64,000 nt of DNA from Deltaproteobacteria bacterium (lineage in GTDB: Bacteria > Myxococcota > Kuafuiibacteriia > Kuafuiibacteriales > Kuafuiibacteriaceae). Where the stretch lies: NCBI GenBank assembly GCA_016713425.1, contig JADJPE010000005.1, positions 2,232,001 to 2,296,000 of the forward strand. The letters are read 5' to 3'. The notes beneath the pieces were generated by a model. It made no database searches. It worked only from the letters and a program-made list of their open reading frames with translations, and had not been told where the DNA came from. The translations under genes were made by a program, and so were the position numbers. Position 1 is the stretch's first letter; every line of letters begins with the position of its first letter. Shown here piece after piece: positions 8,529 through 16,440 of this stretch.

Positions 8529-8945
8529 GACCTCAAGCTCGTCCGCCGCCGCGTCGTGCACGCGATTCGTTCTCTCGGGTGTTGCGCGTCGCCGACGCGA
8601 CGGCACGCTCGAAACTCTCATCGAAGCTCAAGGCCGGTCGGGACGCCCTCTCCAAGCACCGCTTTGCAGCGGACAGCCGGAGCCCAGGCCCCAGGCGTTC
8701 GTTCGCCGAGCGCTGAATGCGGCAAGAGGCGTCGAAAGAACGCTTGCTTCCGCGCGGGCCCTAAGCATCTTGGGCACTCGAAGTCCGCGATGGCTCGGGA
8801 GCACCTACGGCGGTTGTTGGAAAACGGCCAGGAAGCTGTGGCCGCAGACCTGCTCGAACTTCATCCTGCATGATGATGCATGAGACGCAACCCCGAATCG
8901 TTTGATCCGATTGTAGCGCCGGTGTATCAGATCGATGCGGAAGGT
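8529..8945. other. Intergenic stretch without a supported gene
   Basis: Between the minisatellite and the next gene. Several frames are open (for example one ending AREHLRRLLENGQEAVAADL before a stop at 8873) but none has a convincing start, ribosome site or recognisable domain. It may be a coding remnant cut by the repeat expansion. Confidence 0.4.
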
Positions 8946-9656
8946 ATGAACACTCTCGCGCAGACGGCGATCCTCGCATTGATAACGCTGCCCGCTCCGC
9001 CCGATGCGGGCGAGCCGCGCGGGCCAGATCGCGGAACCGCTCATGCGGAGGCCGGCGCTGCCGAGATGCAGGGGCAGGGGCAGGGGCGCAGGCAGAGGCA
9101 GGGCCGTGGGACGAAGCGTTCGATCGAGACGCTGCGCACCACGATCCGCGATGGCTCGTGCGAGACGTTCACTGAACCGGACGATCCGAATGATACGCCG
9201 GTCCTGCGTTGTCCTGGCCTCTTCGGCTACTCGCTGATCGTGCGACGTGTTGGTTCGGGGCGTCGGTCCATCGACGTCGTTGCGCCCTCCGGCAAGACGT
9301 TCCCGTTGTCTTTCGATGAGATCGTGACGCGGGGAATGTTCCAGCTCCATCGCGAGATCGAATGGCGGGTAAGAAGGGGCCCGAGCGAGACGGATGCGCC
9401 TACGCCTGTCGGCATGATCGCTCGTGTCAGCAGCTTCGACAACCCAAAGGAGCCAGGCCACGCAACGCGAACCTATTGGGTTGTCGTGAAGCTAGGTTTG
9501 GCCGACGCCTGCGTTACCCATCGTGTGCTTGAACAGGCAAGCACACGCATGGCAGATGTCTACCGCCTTGCCGACACTTCGTCGTCGGCTCGATGCCTTG
9601 GTCCTCTTCCTCGCGCTCGCGTTCGTCGCCACCGGCGACAGCCTCAGGCTCACTGA
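8946..9656 (+). CDS. Exported protein of unknown function
   Basis: 236 residues from ATG 8946, which has GGAAGG directly upstream; the frame is open to 8880 but the upstream part is hydrophilic. The N-terminus MNTLAQTAILALITLPAPPD looks like a short signal peptide, so the product is probably periplasmic or secreted. A low-complexity QGQGQGRRQRQGRG stretch (about residues 40-53) precedes a compact domain (about 55-200; TLRTTIRDGSCETF, LVVKLG-type strands) with a few cysteines. The C-terminal 25 residues are Arg-rich. I do not recognise the family. A strong hairpin follows the stop. Confidence 0.6.
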   Translation: MNTLAQTAILALITLPAPPDAGEPRGPDRGTAHAEAGAAEMQGQGQGRRQRQGRGTKRSIETLRTTIRDGSCETFTEPDDPNDTPVLRCPGLFGYSLIVRRVGSGRRSIDVVAPSGKTFPLSFDEIVTRGMFQLHREIEWRVRRGPSETDAPTPVGMIARVSSFDNPKEPGHATRTYWVVVKLGLADACVTHRVLEQASTRMADVYRLADTSSSARCLGPLPRARVRRHRRQPQAH

Positions 9657-9677
9657 TCAGCGAGATGCGGCATTGCG

Positions 9678-9700
9678 GCATTGCGGCATTGCCGCAATGC
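9678..9700 (+). terminator. Strong hairpin after the exported-protein gene
   Basis: A perfect 10-bp stem GCATTGCGGC / GCCGCAATGC with a three-base loop (ATT) begins 21 bases after the stop at 9656. It sits at the end of three copies of the 8-bp unit GCGGCATT (9667-9690). No T tract follows, so it may block exonucleases or act with Rho instead of being an intrinsic terminator. Confidence 0.4.
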
Positions 9701-9885
9701 GGGATTTCGGTCGCCGCATTGCGGTGGCCATCACCATGGGTCGCGGCTACTGGTGAGTTCATCCCGCCGCTGTGCGCAAACGTGCGCAGGTTCGCCATCG
9801 CTTCTGAGAGGCGCTGTCGGTCTTGCGGCGCCGTGGTCCGACCCGACGCTCTCGACGGAGATCCGAGCGATGGTAGGATGTCGGG

Positions 9886-10085
9886 ATGCGTCGTTGCTTG
9901 TGCCTGGCATTGATGGGTTCGGCCTTCTTGGTGCTGTCGGTCGCTGCGTGTGGGGATCCGAACGACTCGGGTGGCGCATTCGATGCGGGACGGGAACCGG
10001 GAGCGGATGCCGGCGACGGTGCTCTGCCTCAGGTTGATGCCGCGGGAGGTCCGTCCGACGCGCGGTTCCGGACAGTGGCATCTCG
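9886..10085 (+). pseudogene. Lipoprotein signal and linker of the teneurin-like RHS gene (5' fragment, frame 1)
   Basis: ATG 9886 begins MRRCLCLALMGSAFLVLSVA followed by the lipobox Cys (VAAC), then an Asp/Ala/Gly linker typical of the lipoproteins in this region. The frame stops making linker-like sequence near 10060. From about 10071 the -1 frame gives PDSGISRPDGGAAGDGGSDA and runs into the large RHS reading frame, which itself has a stop at 10035 and no start of its own. So this is the missing N-terminus of the next feature, separated by one base loss or a -1 shift. Confidence 0.7.
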
Positions 10086-13000
10086 CGTCCGGACGGCGGA
10101 GCCGCAGGGGATGGCGGCTCGGATGCTGCGCCCTCCGATGGTTCCGGCTCGGGAGCTCAGGATTCAGGCGGTCAAGACGTGGCGATCGAGTGGCCCGATG
10201 AGAGCGATCCGCCTCCGCCGCTCGATCCCGATGAGGACTACGACATCGTTGGGGCGACACGCTTCATCTACGAGGGCGGGAATCCCATTCAGACGGGCGT
10301 CGAAGCCGGGACCATCCAGCCTGCGTATGTCGCGATCATTCGAGGAAGCATTCGCCTCGCGAACGGGGATCCGGTTCCCGGCGTCACGGTCACCGTGTTG
10401 GGGCATCCGGAATACGGTCAGAGCCGAACGAAACGCGACGGGGTGTTCGAGATCGCCGTCAATGGCGGCGCGTGGCTGACGTTGAACTTCGCACATCCGG
10501 GGTTCTTGCCGGTGCAACGTACCGCTTCGCCTCGTTGGCAAGGCTGGGATTGGGTCGGCGAGATCGTGCTGACGCCCGTCGATCCGTTGTTTACCGAGCT
10601 CACGCTCACTTCGCTCACGGAACCGGTCGTGGCCGAAGGGTCGCCGATCGAGGACGAGGACGGAGCTCGGACCGCGCGCGTGGTCTTCGAGCCCGGCCAA
10701 ACGGCTGCGATGACGCTTCCGGATGGAACCGAGGTTGCGCTCGACAAGATCACCGTGCGTGCGACGGAGTATACGGTGGGGGAGAATGGTCCAAAGGCGA
10801 TGCCCGCCGCGCTGCCTCCGTCGTCCATGTACACGTATGCGGTCGAGCTCTCGGTCGATGAGGCGATGGCTCAAGGCGCGACGCAAGTGAGCTTCGCCCA
10901 TCCGGTTCCGTTGTACGTCGACAACTTTCTCGATGTTCCGGTGGGCATGATCGTCCCGGTCGGTCTTTATGATCGCACCTGTGGGTGCTGGATCCCGTCC
11001 GAGAACGGCCGCGTTCTTCGAGTGATCGGTGTCGACGGCGAACGCGCCGTGCTCGACGTCGACGGGGAAGGTCAAGCCGCATCTTCAGAACGCCTCGAGG
11101 AGCTTGGTATCTCTCAGTACGAGCTGGGCGTCATCGCGCTGACCTTCCAGGAAGGTGAGACGTTCTGGCGGAGTCCCATTCCGCATTTCACGCCGGTCGA
11201 CTGCAACTTCCAAGGCGGACCGCCTCCGCCACCTCCGCCGCCCCCACCGCCTCCGCCTCCGCCCGGATGTGCCTCGCCGGAGTGCGATGAGGAAACGGAC
11301 GATGAAGAAGACTGTGAACAGGCGGGTGGGTCGACGATCTCGTGTCTTCGGCGAACGTTGCGAGAGACCATTCCGATTCCCGGCACAGACCGATCGCTCG
11401 TCTACTCGACCGGTCGAATGAACCACGCCCAAGGGGTGATGGTCAGAGTGACTGGCGATGACGTCCATCCGGATCTGCGTCGGGCAACCGTCGAGGTCAC
11501 GGCGCTTGGACAGACACAGACGATCACGTTTGAACCGTCACCTAACCTGAGTGGCATGGTGGTCTGGGATGGTCGAGATGCATGGGGTCGGATGGCGAAG
11601 GGACCGGTCGATGTGAAGGTCAAGGTCTCGCACGTCTACCCGGTCGTCTTCACTGAGCCGTCGAGAGAATGGGCCAGTGCGTTCCTAAGCCCCTCGTCGG
11701 GTCGTACCGCCGACTTCGATCGGGAGACCTCCTCCTTCAGTCTCATTCAGTCCTATGAAGAGAGAGTCCTATCTGCCGCGACGCTCAGCGAGGTGAACGA
11801 AGAAGCGGGTGTTGGCGGCTGGTCGCTGGACGGCATCGTGCAACGCAGCGGCGACACGCACGTTGCCCGTGGCGATGGTTCGAGGTTTACGCCGCCCCCA
11901 ACAGCGTGGTCACCGGTGATCACGAAGGCCGAGCTTGTGGAAGCGCTCCAGCCGTACGGCGTCACCGATTTGATCTGGACGGGCGGCGTTCGTACAGAGC
12001 TCTGCGAAGGGGCCATGTTCACCTGGCCTAACATTGGTGCGCTCGCGCCAACTGAAGATGGTGGCTACTTCATCTGGGTCGTTCCTGGAAGCTACGACGC
12101 GTGGAGTTGGCAGTGGGGTAGCGGGCCATTCGTCTTGCTGCGAAAGAGCCCGCAGGGGGAAGTGACCTATCTTGGTGGGCTGCCTCCTCGGTATCCTGCC
12201 TCGCAGCCATGCGCCTTCAACATCCCGGCCGATGAGCTCCCTTCAGGGGGGGCCGACGCGACGGACGTTTGCTTTGGTGCGCTTCGATTCTCAGCGGTGG
12301 GTCCAGACGGCTCGCTGTACTTCGCGGCGTCGCACTTTTCGGCATCGAGCTTCTTTGGGGCAGTCCGAGTCTACCGCTTCGATCCGGTGAGTGGACGCGT
12401 TCACCATGTCGCCGGCAGCAAAGGGGAGACGTTCGAAGGCGGGGGCGAGGCTCGAAGCTCGGCCATCGGCGGTCCTGCAACTGGGCTTGCAGTCGGTGAA
12501 GACTGCTCCGTCTACGTCTCCACGCACTGTTCCGTCCTGCGGATCACCCCAGGCGGCGAGCTTCAGCCCTTCTTTGGCCGGCACCCGGGTGTCGCCACGC
12601 CAAACGGCAACAACTGGGGCAATGCGTGGGACGAGGGTTGCTTCGATCAACCTTATTTCCCGGAAGAGTCCGATTGGCTCGAATCACCAGGAACCATCTT
12701 CGACCTGGATGTATCGGCTCGGGGCGAGGTCTATGTGGCGAGCCTCAACGCTGCCTGCAATGGCCGACCGATCATCCATGAGATTTCGCCCACGGGCGCT
12801 GTTCGGCGCGTTGCAGGCGCCGCTTCGACCCCGGGCTCGGTTCAGCCAGGCCATGGGGTTCTGGCGCGGAACGCTCGGTTTACCATGGCGCTGGCGCTGC
12901 AGGCGACGGACTCGGGTCTTCTCATCAGCGACTACCCGAGTGAACAGAACTGGGCGGCCCTCTGGGACAGTCCCACCCCATTTTCATACGCGCTCCGCGG

Positions 13001-13532
13001 CGAGAGCCTCCGCGTTGCAGGTTGGGTATCGCAGCCCAACGGCCACTCAGGTGCGACGCTGGCGACTCCGGTTGAACTCACTCGGCAGGGCGACTTCCTA
13101 GCGTACTTCGATCTCGGCACAGAGAACGTCGTCGGGATGGTGCGTGACGTGCGCTCGATCGATGACCCCGACCGCGACCGGATCTATGACTTCGATGGCG
13201 AAGGACACCACTGGCGTACGCGAAACCTCACTTCGCGCGCTACGCTCGAGACCTTCGAGTATAGCGACCAGGGGCAGCTCACCCGCGTCTTGAGTTCGAA
13301 GGGCGACGCGCTCACGCTCGAACGAAGCGGTGCCGCCGCCCCCGTGGCTCTGATCTCGGAATCGGGTATCCGAACCACGCTCTCGTACAGTCCGGAAGGA
13401 TGGCTCGAAGAGGTTCGGCTTCCAAGCGGCGGAACCTACGTGCCGAATACTCGGCGACCGGACGCCTCACGCGATTCGATCGACCCGATGGGACCAGCTC
13501 CTCGATGGCATACGATGTCCTTGGGAAGTTGA
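10080..13532 (+). CDS. Teneurin-like RHS protein, second fragment (regulatory-like, poly-Pro, NHL-like, first YD repeats)
   Basis: Open fragment of a broken gene; GTG 10179 is the first start-like codon but the true N-terminus is upstream in another frame. Order of parts: Asp-rich linker; a carboxypeptidase-regulatory-like beta domain (RGSIRLANGDPVPGVTVTVL); a 15-residue poly-proline tract with a DEETDDEED acidic stretch (near 11220-11310); a region opening RHS proteins (QSYEERVLSAATLSEVNE); NHL-type propeller repeats (GSKGETFEGGGEAR, SGLLISDYPS); and the first YD repeats (TLETFEYSDQGQLTRVLSSKGD). Around 13425-13440 the YD reading continues in the -1 frame, leaving a short nonsense tail to 13532. 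The domain order resembles animal teneurins and their bacterial relatives: secreted, surface-tethered toxin-delivery or adhesion proteins. Confidence 0.75.
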   Translation: MSRPDGGAAGDGGSDAAPSDGSGSGAQDSGGQDVAIEWPDESDPPPPLDPDEDYDIVGATRFIYEGGNPIQTGVEAGTIQPAYVAIIRGSIRLANGDPVPGVTVTVLGHPEYGQSRTKRDGVFEIAVNGGAWLTLNFAHPGFLPVQRTASPRWQGWDWVGEIVLTPVDPLFTELTLTSLTEPVVAEGSPIEDEDGARTARVVFEPGQTAAMTLPDGTEVALDKITVRATEYTVGENGPKAMPAALPPSSMYTYAVELSVDEAMAQGATQVSFAHPVPLYVDNFLDVPVGMIVPVGLYDRTCGCWIPSENGRVLRVIGVDGERAVLDVDGEGQAASSERLEELGISQYELGVIALTFQEGETFWRSPIPHFTPVDCNFQGGPPPPPPPPPPPPPPPGCASPECDEETDDEEDCEQAGGSTISCLRRTLRETIPIPGTDRSLVYSTGRMNHAQGVMVRVTGDDVHPDLRRATVEVTALGQTQTITFEPSPNLSGMVVWDGRDAWGRMAKGPVDVKVKVSHVYPVVFTEPSREWASAFLSPSSGRTADFDRETSSFSLIQSYEERVLSAATLSEVNEEAGVGGWSLDGIVQRSGDTHVARGDGSRFTPPPTAWSPVITKAELVEALQPYGVTDLIWTGGVRTELCEGAMFTWPNIGALAPTEDGGYFIWVVPGSYDAWSWQWGSGPFVLLRKSPQGEVTYLGGLPPRYPASQPCAFNIPADELPSGGADATDVCFGALRFSAVGPDGSLYFAASHFSASSFFGAVRVYRFDPVSGRVHHVAGSKGETFEGGGEARSSAIGGPATGLAVGEDCSVYVSTHCSVLRITPGGELQPFFGRHPGVATPNGNNWGNAWDEGCFDQPYFPEESDWLESPGTIFDLDVSARGEVYVASLNAACNGRPIIHEISPTGAVRRVAGAASTPGSVQPGHGVLARNARFTMALALQATDSGLLISDYPSEQNWAALWDSPTPFSYALRGESLRVAGWVSQPNGHSGATLATPVELTRQGDFLAYFDLGTENVVGMVRDVRSIDDPDRDRIYDFDGEGHHWRTRNLTSRATLETFEYSDQGQLTRVLSSKGDALTLERSGAAAPVALISESGIRTTLSYSPEGWLEEVRLPSGGTYVPNTRRPDASRDSIDPMGPAPRWHTMSLGS

Positions 13533-14394
13533 TCGACGATACCTCGTCTTCAGGGCACGGATGGACGCTTGCCAGAGAGCCGCTCGCCAGCAAGAAGGGG
13601 CATCGGGTCACGGTAAGCCAACTCTCAGGCGAATCACGAACCTACACAATCGAGAACATGCCGGACGGCCAGCGGAAGCGTACCCTCGTCGACCACGACG
13701 GGACCGAGACGATCACCACGTTCGGACCGACGACTCAGACGACGACCTTCCCTGACGGAGTGGTTGAAACGAAGACGCTCGCATCCGATCCGCGATTTGG
13801 CATGTCGTCGCCCTATGTCTCGCGTATTCAGGTTCGAGACCCCGCCACGCGCCAGGAGCGCATCGCGAGTTTCAGCCGCTCGATCGAGTTTGAGGTGCCA
13901 GGCGATCCGGGCTCGAGCCTGGCAACTGTCCGAAACGTGGCCACCGTGAACGGTCAGGTGCTGACAACCACGTACTCGACGGAGGAGCGTACGTATACAG
14001 AGTCTGACAGCACAACCCCGCTCACTCGAACTCTAGAACACGATGAAAATGGTCTGCCGGTCGCTGCCTCGCTCGTGGACTCGAGCACCGGCGAGAAGCG
14101 GGGAGTTTCGTTCTCCTACACGAACACCGGTCGGCTACAAGGCATTGATGGTGAAAGAACGGGTGAGGCCGACAGAACGATCTTTGCCTATGACGGGGTT
14201 GGACAACTCTCAACAATTCGCAATCCGCTCGGCCACGAGGTTGTGTTTGCGGCCCGAAATGCCGGCGGCTTGCCGACGCGCATCGTTGACTCAAACGGAG
14301 GCGAGCTGACCATTGCCTACGATCTTGCCGGTGCGATCACGCAGACGAATGACAACGGGAGGATGACCCACTGGGCGCGCGACCCTTCCGCGAG
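13428..14394 (+). pseudogene. RHS/YD-repeat fragment, third piece, ending at the IS66 insertion
   Basis: Frame 2 continues the YD repeats (LRAEYSATGRLTRFDRPDG, FSYTNTGRLQGIDGERTGEA, IFAYDGVGQLSTIRNPLGHE, LTIAYDLAGAITQTNDNGRM). The join to the previous fragment falls within SGGT-LRAEYS. The piece ends in WARDPSA at the left target duplication (14387-14394); beyond that the frame runs into transposon DNA and stops at 14461. After removing the element plus one target copy (2,046 bp, divisible by 3) it reads directly into the fragment at 16433 in the same frame. Confidence 0.75.
14387..14394. repeat. Target-site duplication, left copy
   Basis: TCCGCGAG, repeated exactly at 16433-16440. Eight base pairs is the usual duplication size for the IS66 family. 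Confidence 0.85.
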
Positions 14395-14473
14395 GTATCT
14401 GTTCAGGCCCCCTGTTTTCTCGTCGATCAAATGTCGGATCGACTCGGGGATCCCGGCGTGATCAAAGGTCGGG

Positions 14474-15958
14474 GTGTCCGCGATGGGCAGTACTGGTCAG
14501 ATATCTGCGCTTACCGCGGAGAACTGCGCGCTGCGTGAGCATCTGGCCGCTCGTGACGCGGCGCTCGCTGCGCGCACTGCCGAGCTTGCTGAGCTCCGGG
14601 AGGCATTTGCGCTGCTGAAGGCCCAGGTCGAGGTTCTAAAGGAGCAGCTTCGGCAGAACTCAGAGAACTCGAATCGGCCCCCATCGAGCGATGGCCCGGG
14701 CGCCACGTCTCGAGGAACGCGAAACAGCGGTGGGAAGCGAAAGACGGAGCGAAAACGCGGCGGACAGAAAGGGCACCGGGGAGCACACCGCACACTCGTG
14801 CCACTCAACGAGGTCAACGCGTTCTTTCCTCTGTTTCCCGAAGCTTGTGAGGGCTGCGCGGGGCATCTGCCCAAGACGCCGGATCGTGCGCCGCGACGTT
14901 ATCAGAGGGTCGAATTGCTTGTCGTTGGCCTTCACATCACGGAGTGGCAACGGCACGAGGTGGTGTGTGAACGATGCGGTCATCGAACTTGCGCGCCTTA
15001 CGATGCCAAGGTGATCCCTTCTTCTCCATTCGGCCCACGCCTTGTCGCAGTCGTTGCAATGCTTACAGGTGTCTATCACCTCAGCCGCCGTCGGACGCAG
15101 CAGCTCTTGCGCGAACTGTTCGGCCTCACCGTGTCGCTCGGTGCCCTAAGTACGATGGAGGCTCGGGCGAGCCGTGCGTTGAAAGCAGCAACAGAAGAGG
15201 CGCAAGCTGAAGTCGAGGCGGCGGGCGTCAAGCATACCGACGGCACGACGTGGTTGTTCGCTGGTGTGACGCTGTCACTTTGGACGTTGGCGACGGCGTC
15301 TTCGACGGTGTACCGGATTTTCGTCAACGGTCGACGCGAGACGATTCGTCCGCTCTTCGGTGGCGCGAACGGCATTCTGGTGAGTGATCGCGCTGATGTT
15401 TTCTCGTTTTGGTTGATGAAGCTTCGGCAGATATGTCACGCGCATCTCATTCGTCGATTCGTCTCGTTTTCTGAGCGCGATGGTCCATCGAAGTCGATAG
15501 GTCGCGAGCTCTTGGATCTCAGCGCGATCATTTTCGAATACTGGCACGGCTTCAAAGCGGGCAAGCTGACGCGCGCTCAGCTCGAGACGTTGATGCATCC
15601 GGTTCAGCGGCAATTCGAAGCCGCGCTTGAACGCGGCGTTGGGGTCAACGTTGCGAGACTCTCTGGGTCGTGCGCGGATATCCTCGCTCACCGCGAGGCT
15701 CTGTGGACGTTTGTCATGAACGAAGGCGTGGAGCCCACGAACAACCATGCAGAGCTCCAGTTGAGATCGCTGGTTCTATGGAGACGGGTTAGCTTCGGTT
15801 GTCAGAGTGAGCGAGGTCTTCGGTTCGTGGAACGGATCATGACTGTGGCCCAGACGGCCCGGAAGCAGGGGAAAGAGCTTCTGGACTTCATCGTTCGCTC
15901 CGTAGCGGCGCACGCCGAAGGGACGCCAACTCCGGCGCTGCTCGATGCGGCGGCCTGA
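14474..15958 (+). CDS. IS66-family transposase
   Basis: 494 residues. An N-terminal coiled coil with leucine-zipper character (about 10-65) leads to the IS66 linker NSENSNRPPSSDGPG, a basic region (SGGKRKTERKRGGQKGHRG), a zinc-finger-like block (C..C..CEGC, VCERCGHRT) and the DDE catalytic core. Candidate acidic residues are the Asp of HTDGTTW, the Asp in VSDRADVF, and the Glu of PTNNHAELQLRS (usually DNNxAE; the first Asp is Thr here). It starts at GTG 14474 or ATG 14483, with a GG-rich stretch upstream. No frameshift is seen, so it may be functional. Its stop adjoins the stop of the convergent passenger gene. Confidence 0.9.
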   Translation: MSAMGSTGQISALTAENCALREHLAARDAALAARTAELAELREAFALLKAQVEVLKEQLRQNSENSNRPPSSDGPGATSRGTRNSGGKRKTERKRGGQKGHRGAHRTLVPLNEVNAFFPLFPEACEGCAGHLPKTPDRAPRRYQRVELLVVGLHITEWQRHEVVCERCGHRTCAPYDAKVIPSSPFGPRLVAVVAMLTGVYHLSRRRTQQLLRELFGLTVSLGALSTMEARASRALKAATEEAQAEVEAAGVKHTDGTTWLFAGVTLSLWTLATASSTVYRIFVNGRRETIRPLFGGANGILVSDRADVFSFWLMKLRQICHAHLIRRFVSFSERDGPSKSIGRELLDLSAIIFEYWHGFKAGKLTRAQLETLMHPVQRQFEAALERGVGVNVARLSGSCADILAHREALWTFVMNEGVEPTNNHAELQLRSLVLWRRVSFGCQSERGLRFVERIMTVAQTARKQGKELLDFIVRSVAAHAEGTPTPALLDAAA

Positions 15959-16375
15959 TCAAGCGCGCAGCGTGCTGTTGGCACCGCCGTCGATCGACGG
16001 GAAATATCGCGTCCGGTTGCGCTCGCCGGCTGTTCGGATTCGGCCGGAGTTCTTCAGCGCTGTCATGGGTCCGTAGAGCTCGCGTGCTGTCTTCCCAAGT
16101 TCGGCCGAGAAGGAGACCATCAGCTCTCCGGGGCGCTCGCAGATCAGCTCATACAGACGCTCCGCCAGCATTGAGACGTCCGCCGTCGATCTGCGTCCAC
16201 GGAACGAGCGCGCCTTCATCTGACGACTCGGTGTGAGCTTGATCTGGGAGTTCGGTGCTCCGAACCCGCGCATCACAGCGGCCATGACGGTGGCTTGCGT
16301 CTCCTTCAGGTGAGCCTGGACGAGATCGCTCACGAGTTTCTCGATGTGCTCACCAAGGGCTTGGTTGGTGTTCAT
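15959..16375 (-). CDS. Small winged-helix-like protein carried by the IS66 element
   Basis: 138 residues from ATG 16375 (an in-frame start at 16390 adds five). The N-terminal half is helical (EHIEKLVSDLVQAHLKETQ), then basic (KARSFRGRRS). The C-terminal half reads like a winged helix-turn-helix: MLAERLYELICERPGELMVS, LGKTARELYGPMTALKNSGR, and a wing RTAGERNRTRYFP. The form (PGE..LG.T..EL..P...L...G.I.T.G.R..T.YFP) resembles small myxobacterial DNA-binding proteins. Its position inside the element ends makes it a passenger, possibly controlling transposition. This function is inferred. Confidence 0.65.
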   Translation of the reverse strand: MNTNQALGEHIEKLVSDLVQAHLKETQATVMAAVMRGFGAPNSQIKLTPSRQMKARSFRGRRSTADVSMLAERLYELICERPGELMVSFSAELGKTARELYGPMTALKNSGRIRTAGERNRTRYFPSIDGGANSTLRA

Positions 16376-16432
16376 GCCGCCGGAAATCACACGGCTCGCC
16401 CCACCCCATCAACGGGGCCCCTGAACGGTTGC

Positions 16433-16440
16433 TCCGCGAG
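16433..16440. repeat. Target-site duplication, right copy
   Basis: TCCGCGAG, identical to 14387-14394, directly flanking the right inverted repeat of the IS66 element. Confidence 0.85.

Larger units (their letters stand above)
14395..16432 (+). mobile_element. IS66-family insertion sequence, complete, 2,038 bp
   Basis: The ends are defined by an 8-bp target duplication and imperfect terminal inverted repeats: the left end reads GTATCTGTTCAGGCCCCC and the reverse complement of the right end reads GCAACCGTTCAGGGGCCCC, sharing CGTTCAGG-like cores. It encodes one IS66-type transposase and a small convergent winged-helix-like protein; the usual IS66 accessory genes tnpA and tnpB are absent. It is inserted in the RHS gene. 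A transposase of intact length and an exact duplication suggest a fairly recent insertion. Confidence 0.85.

Noticed and set aside
8175..8873. Proteins made of repeated AELEAP (minus) or KLGRSF (plus)
   Set aside because: They arise from an 18-bp array that is open in several frames; no start context or known function.
10086..10479. Continuation of the 9886 frame beyond 10085 as a real protein
   Set aside because: Composition becomes Arg/Ser-rich and unlike any protein, while the neighbouring frame carries the conserved domains.
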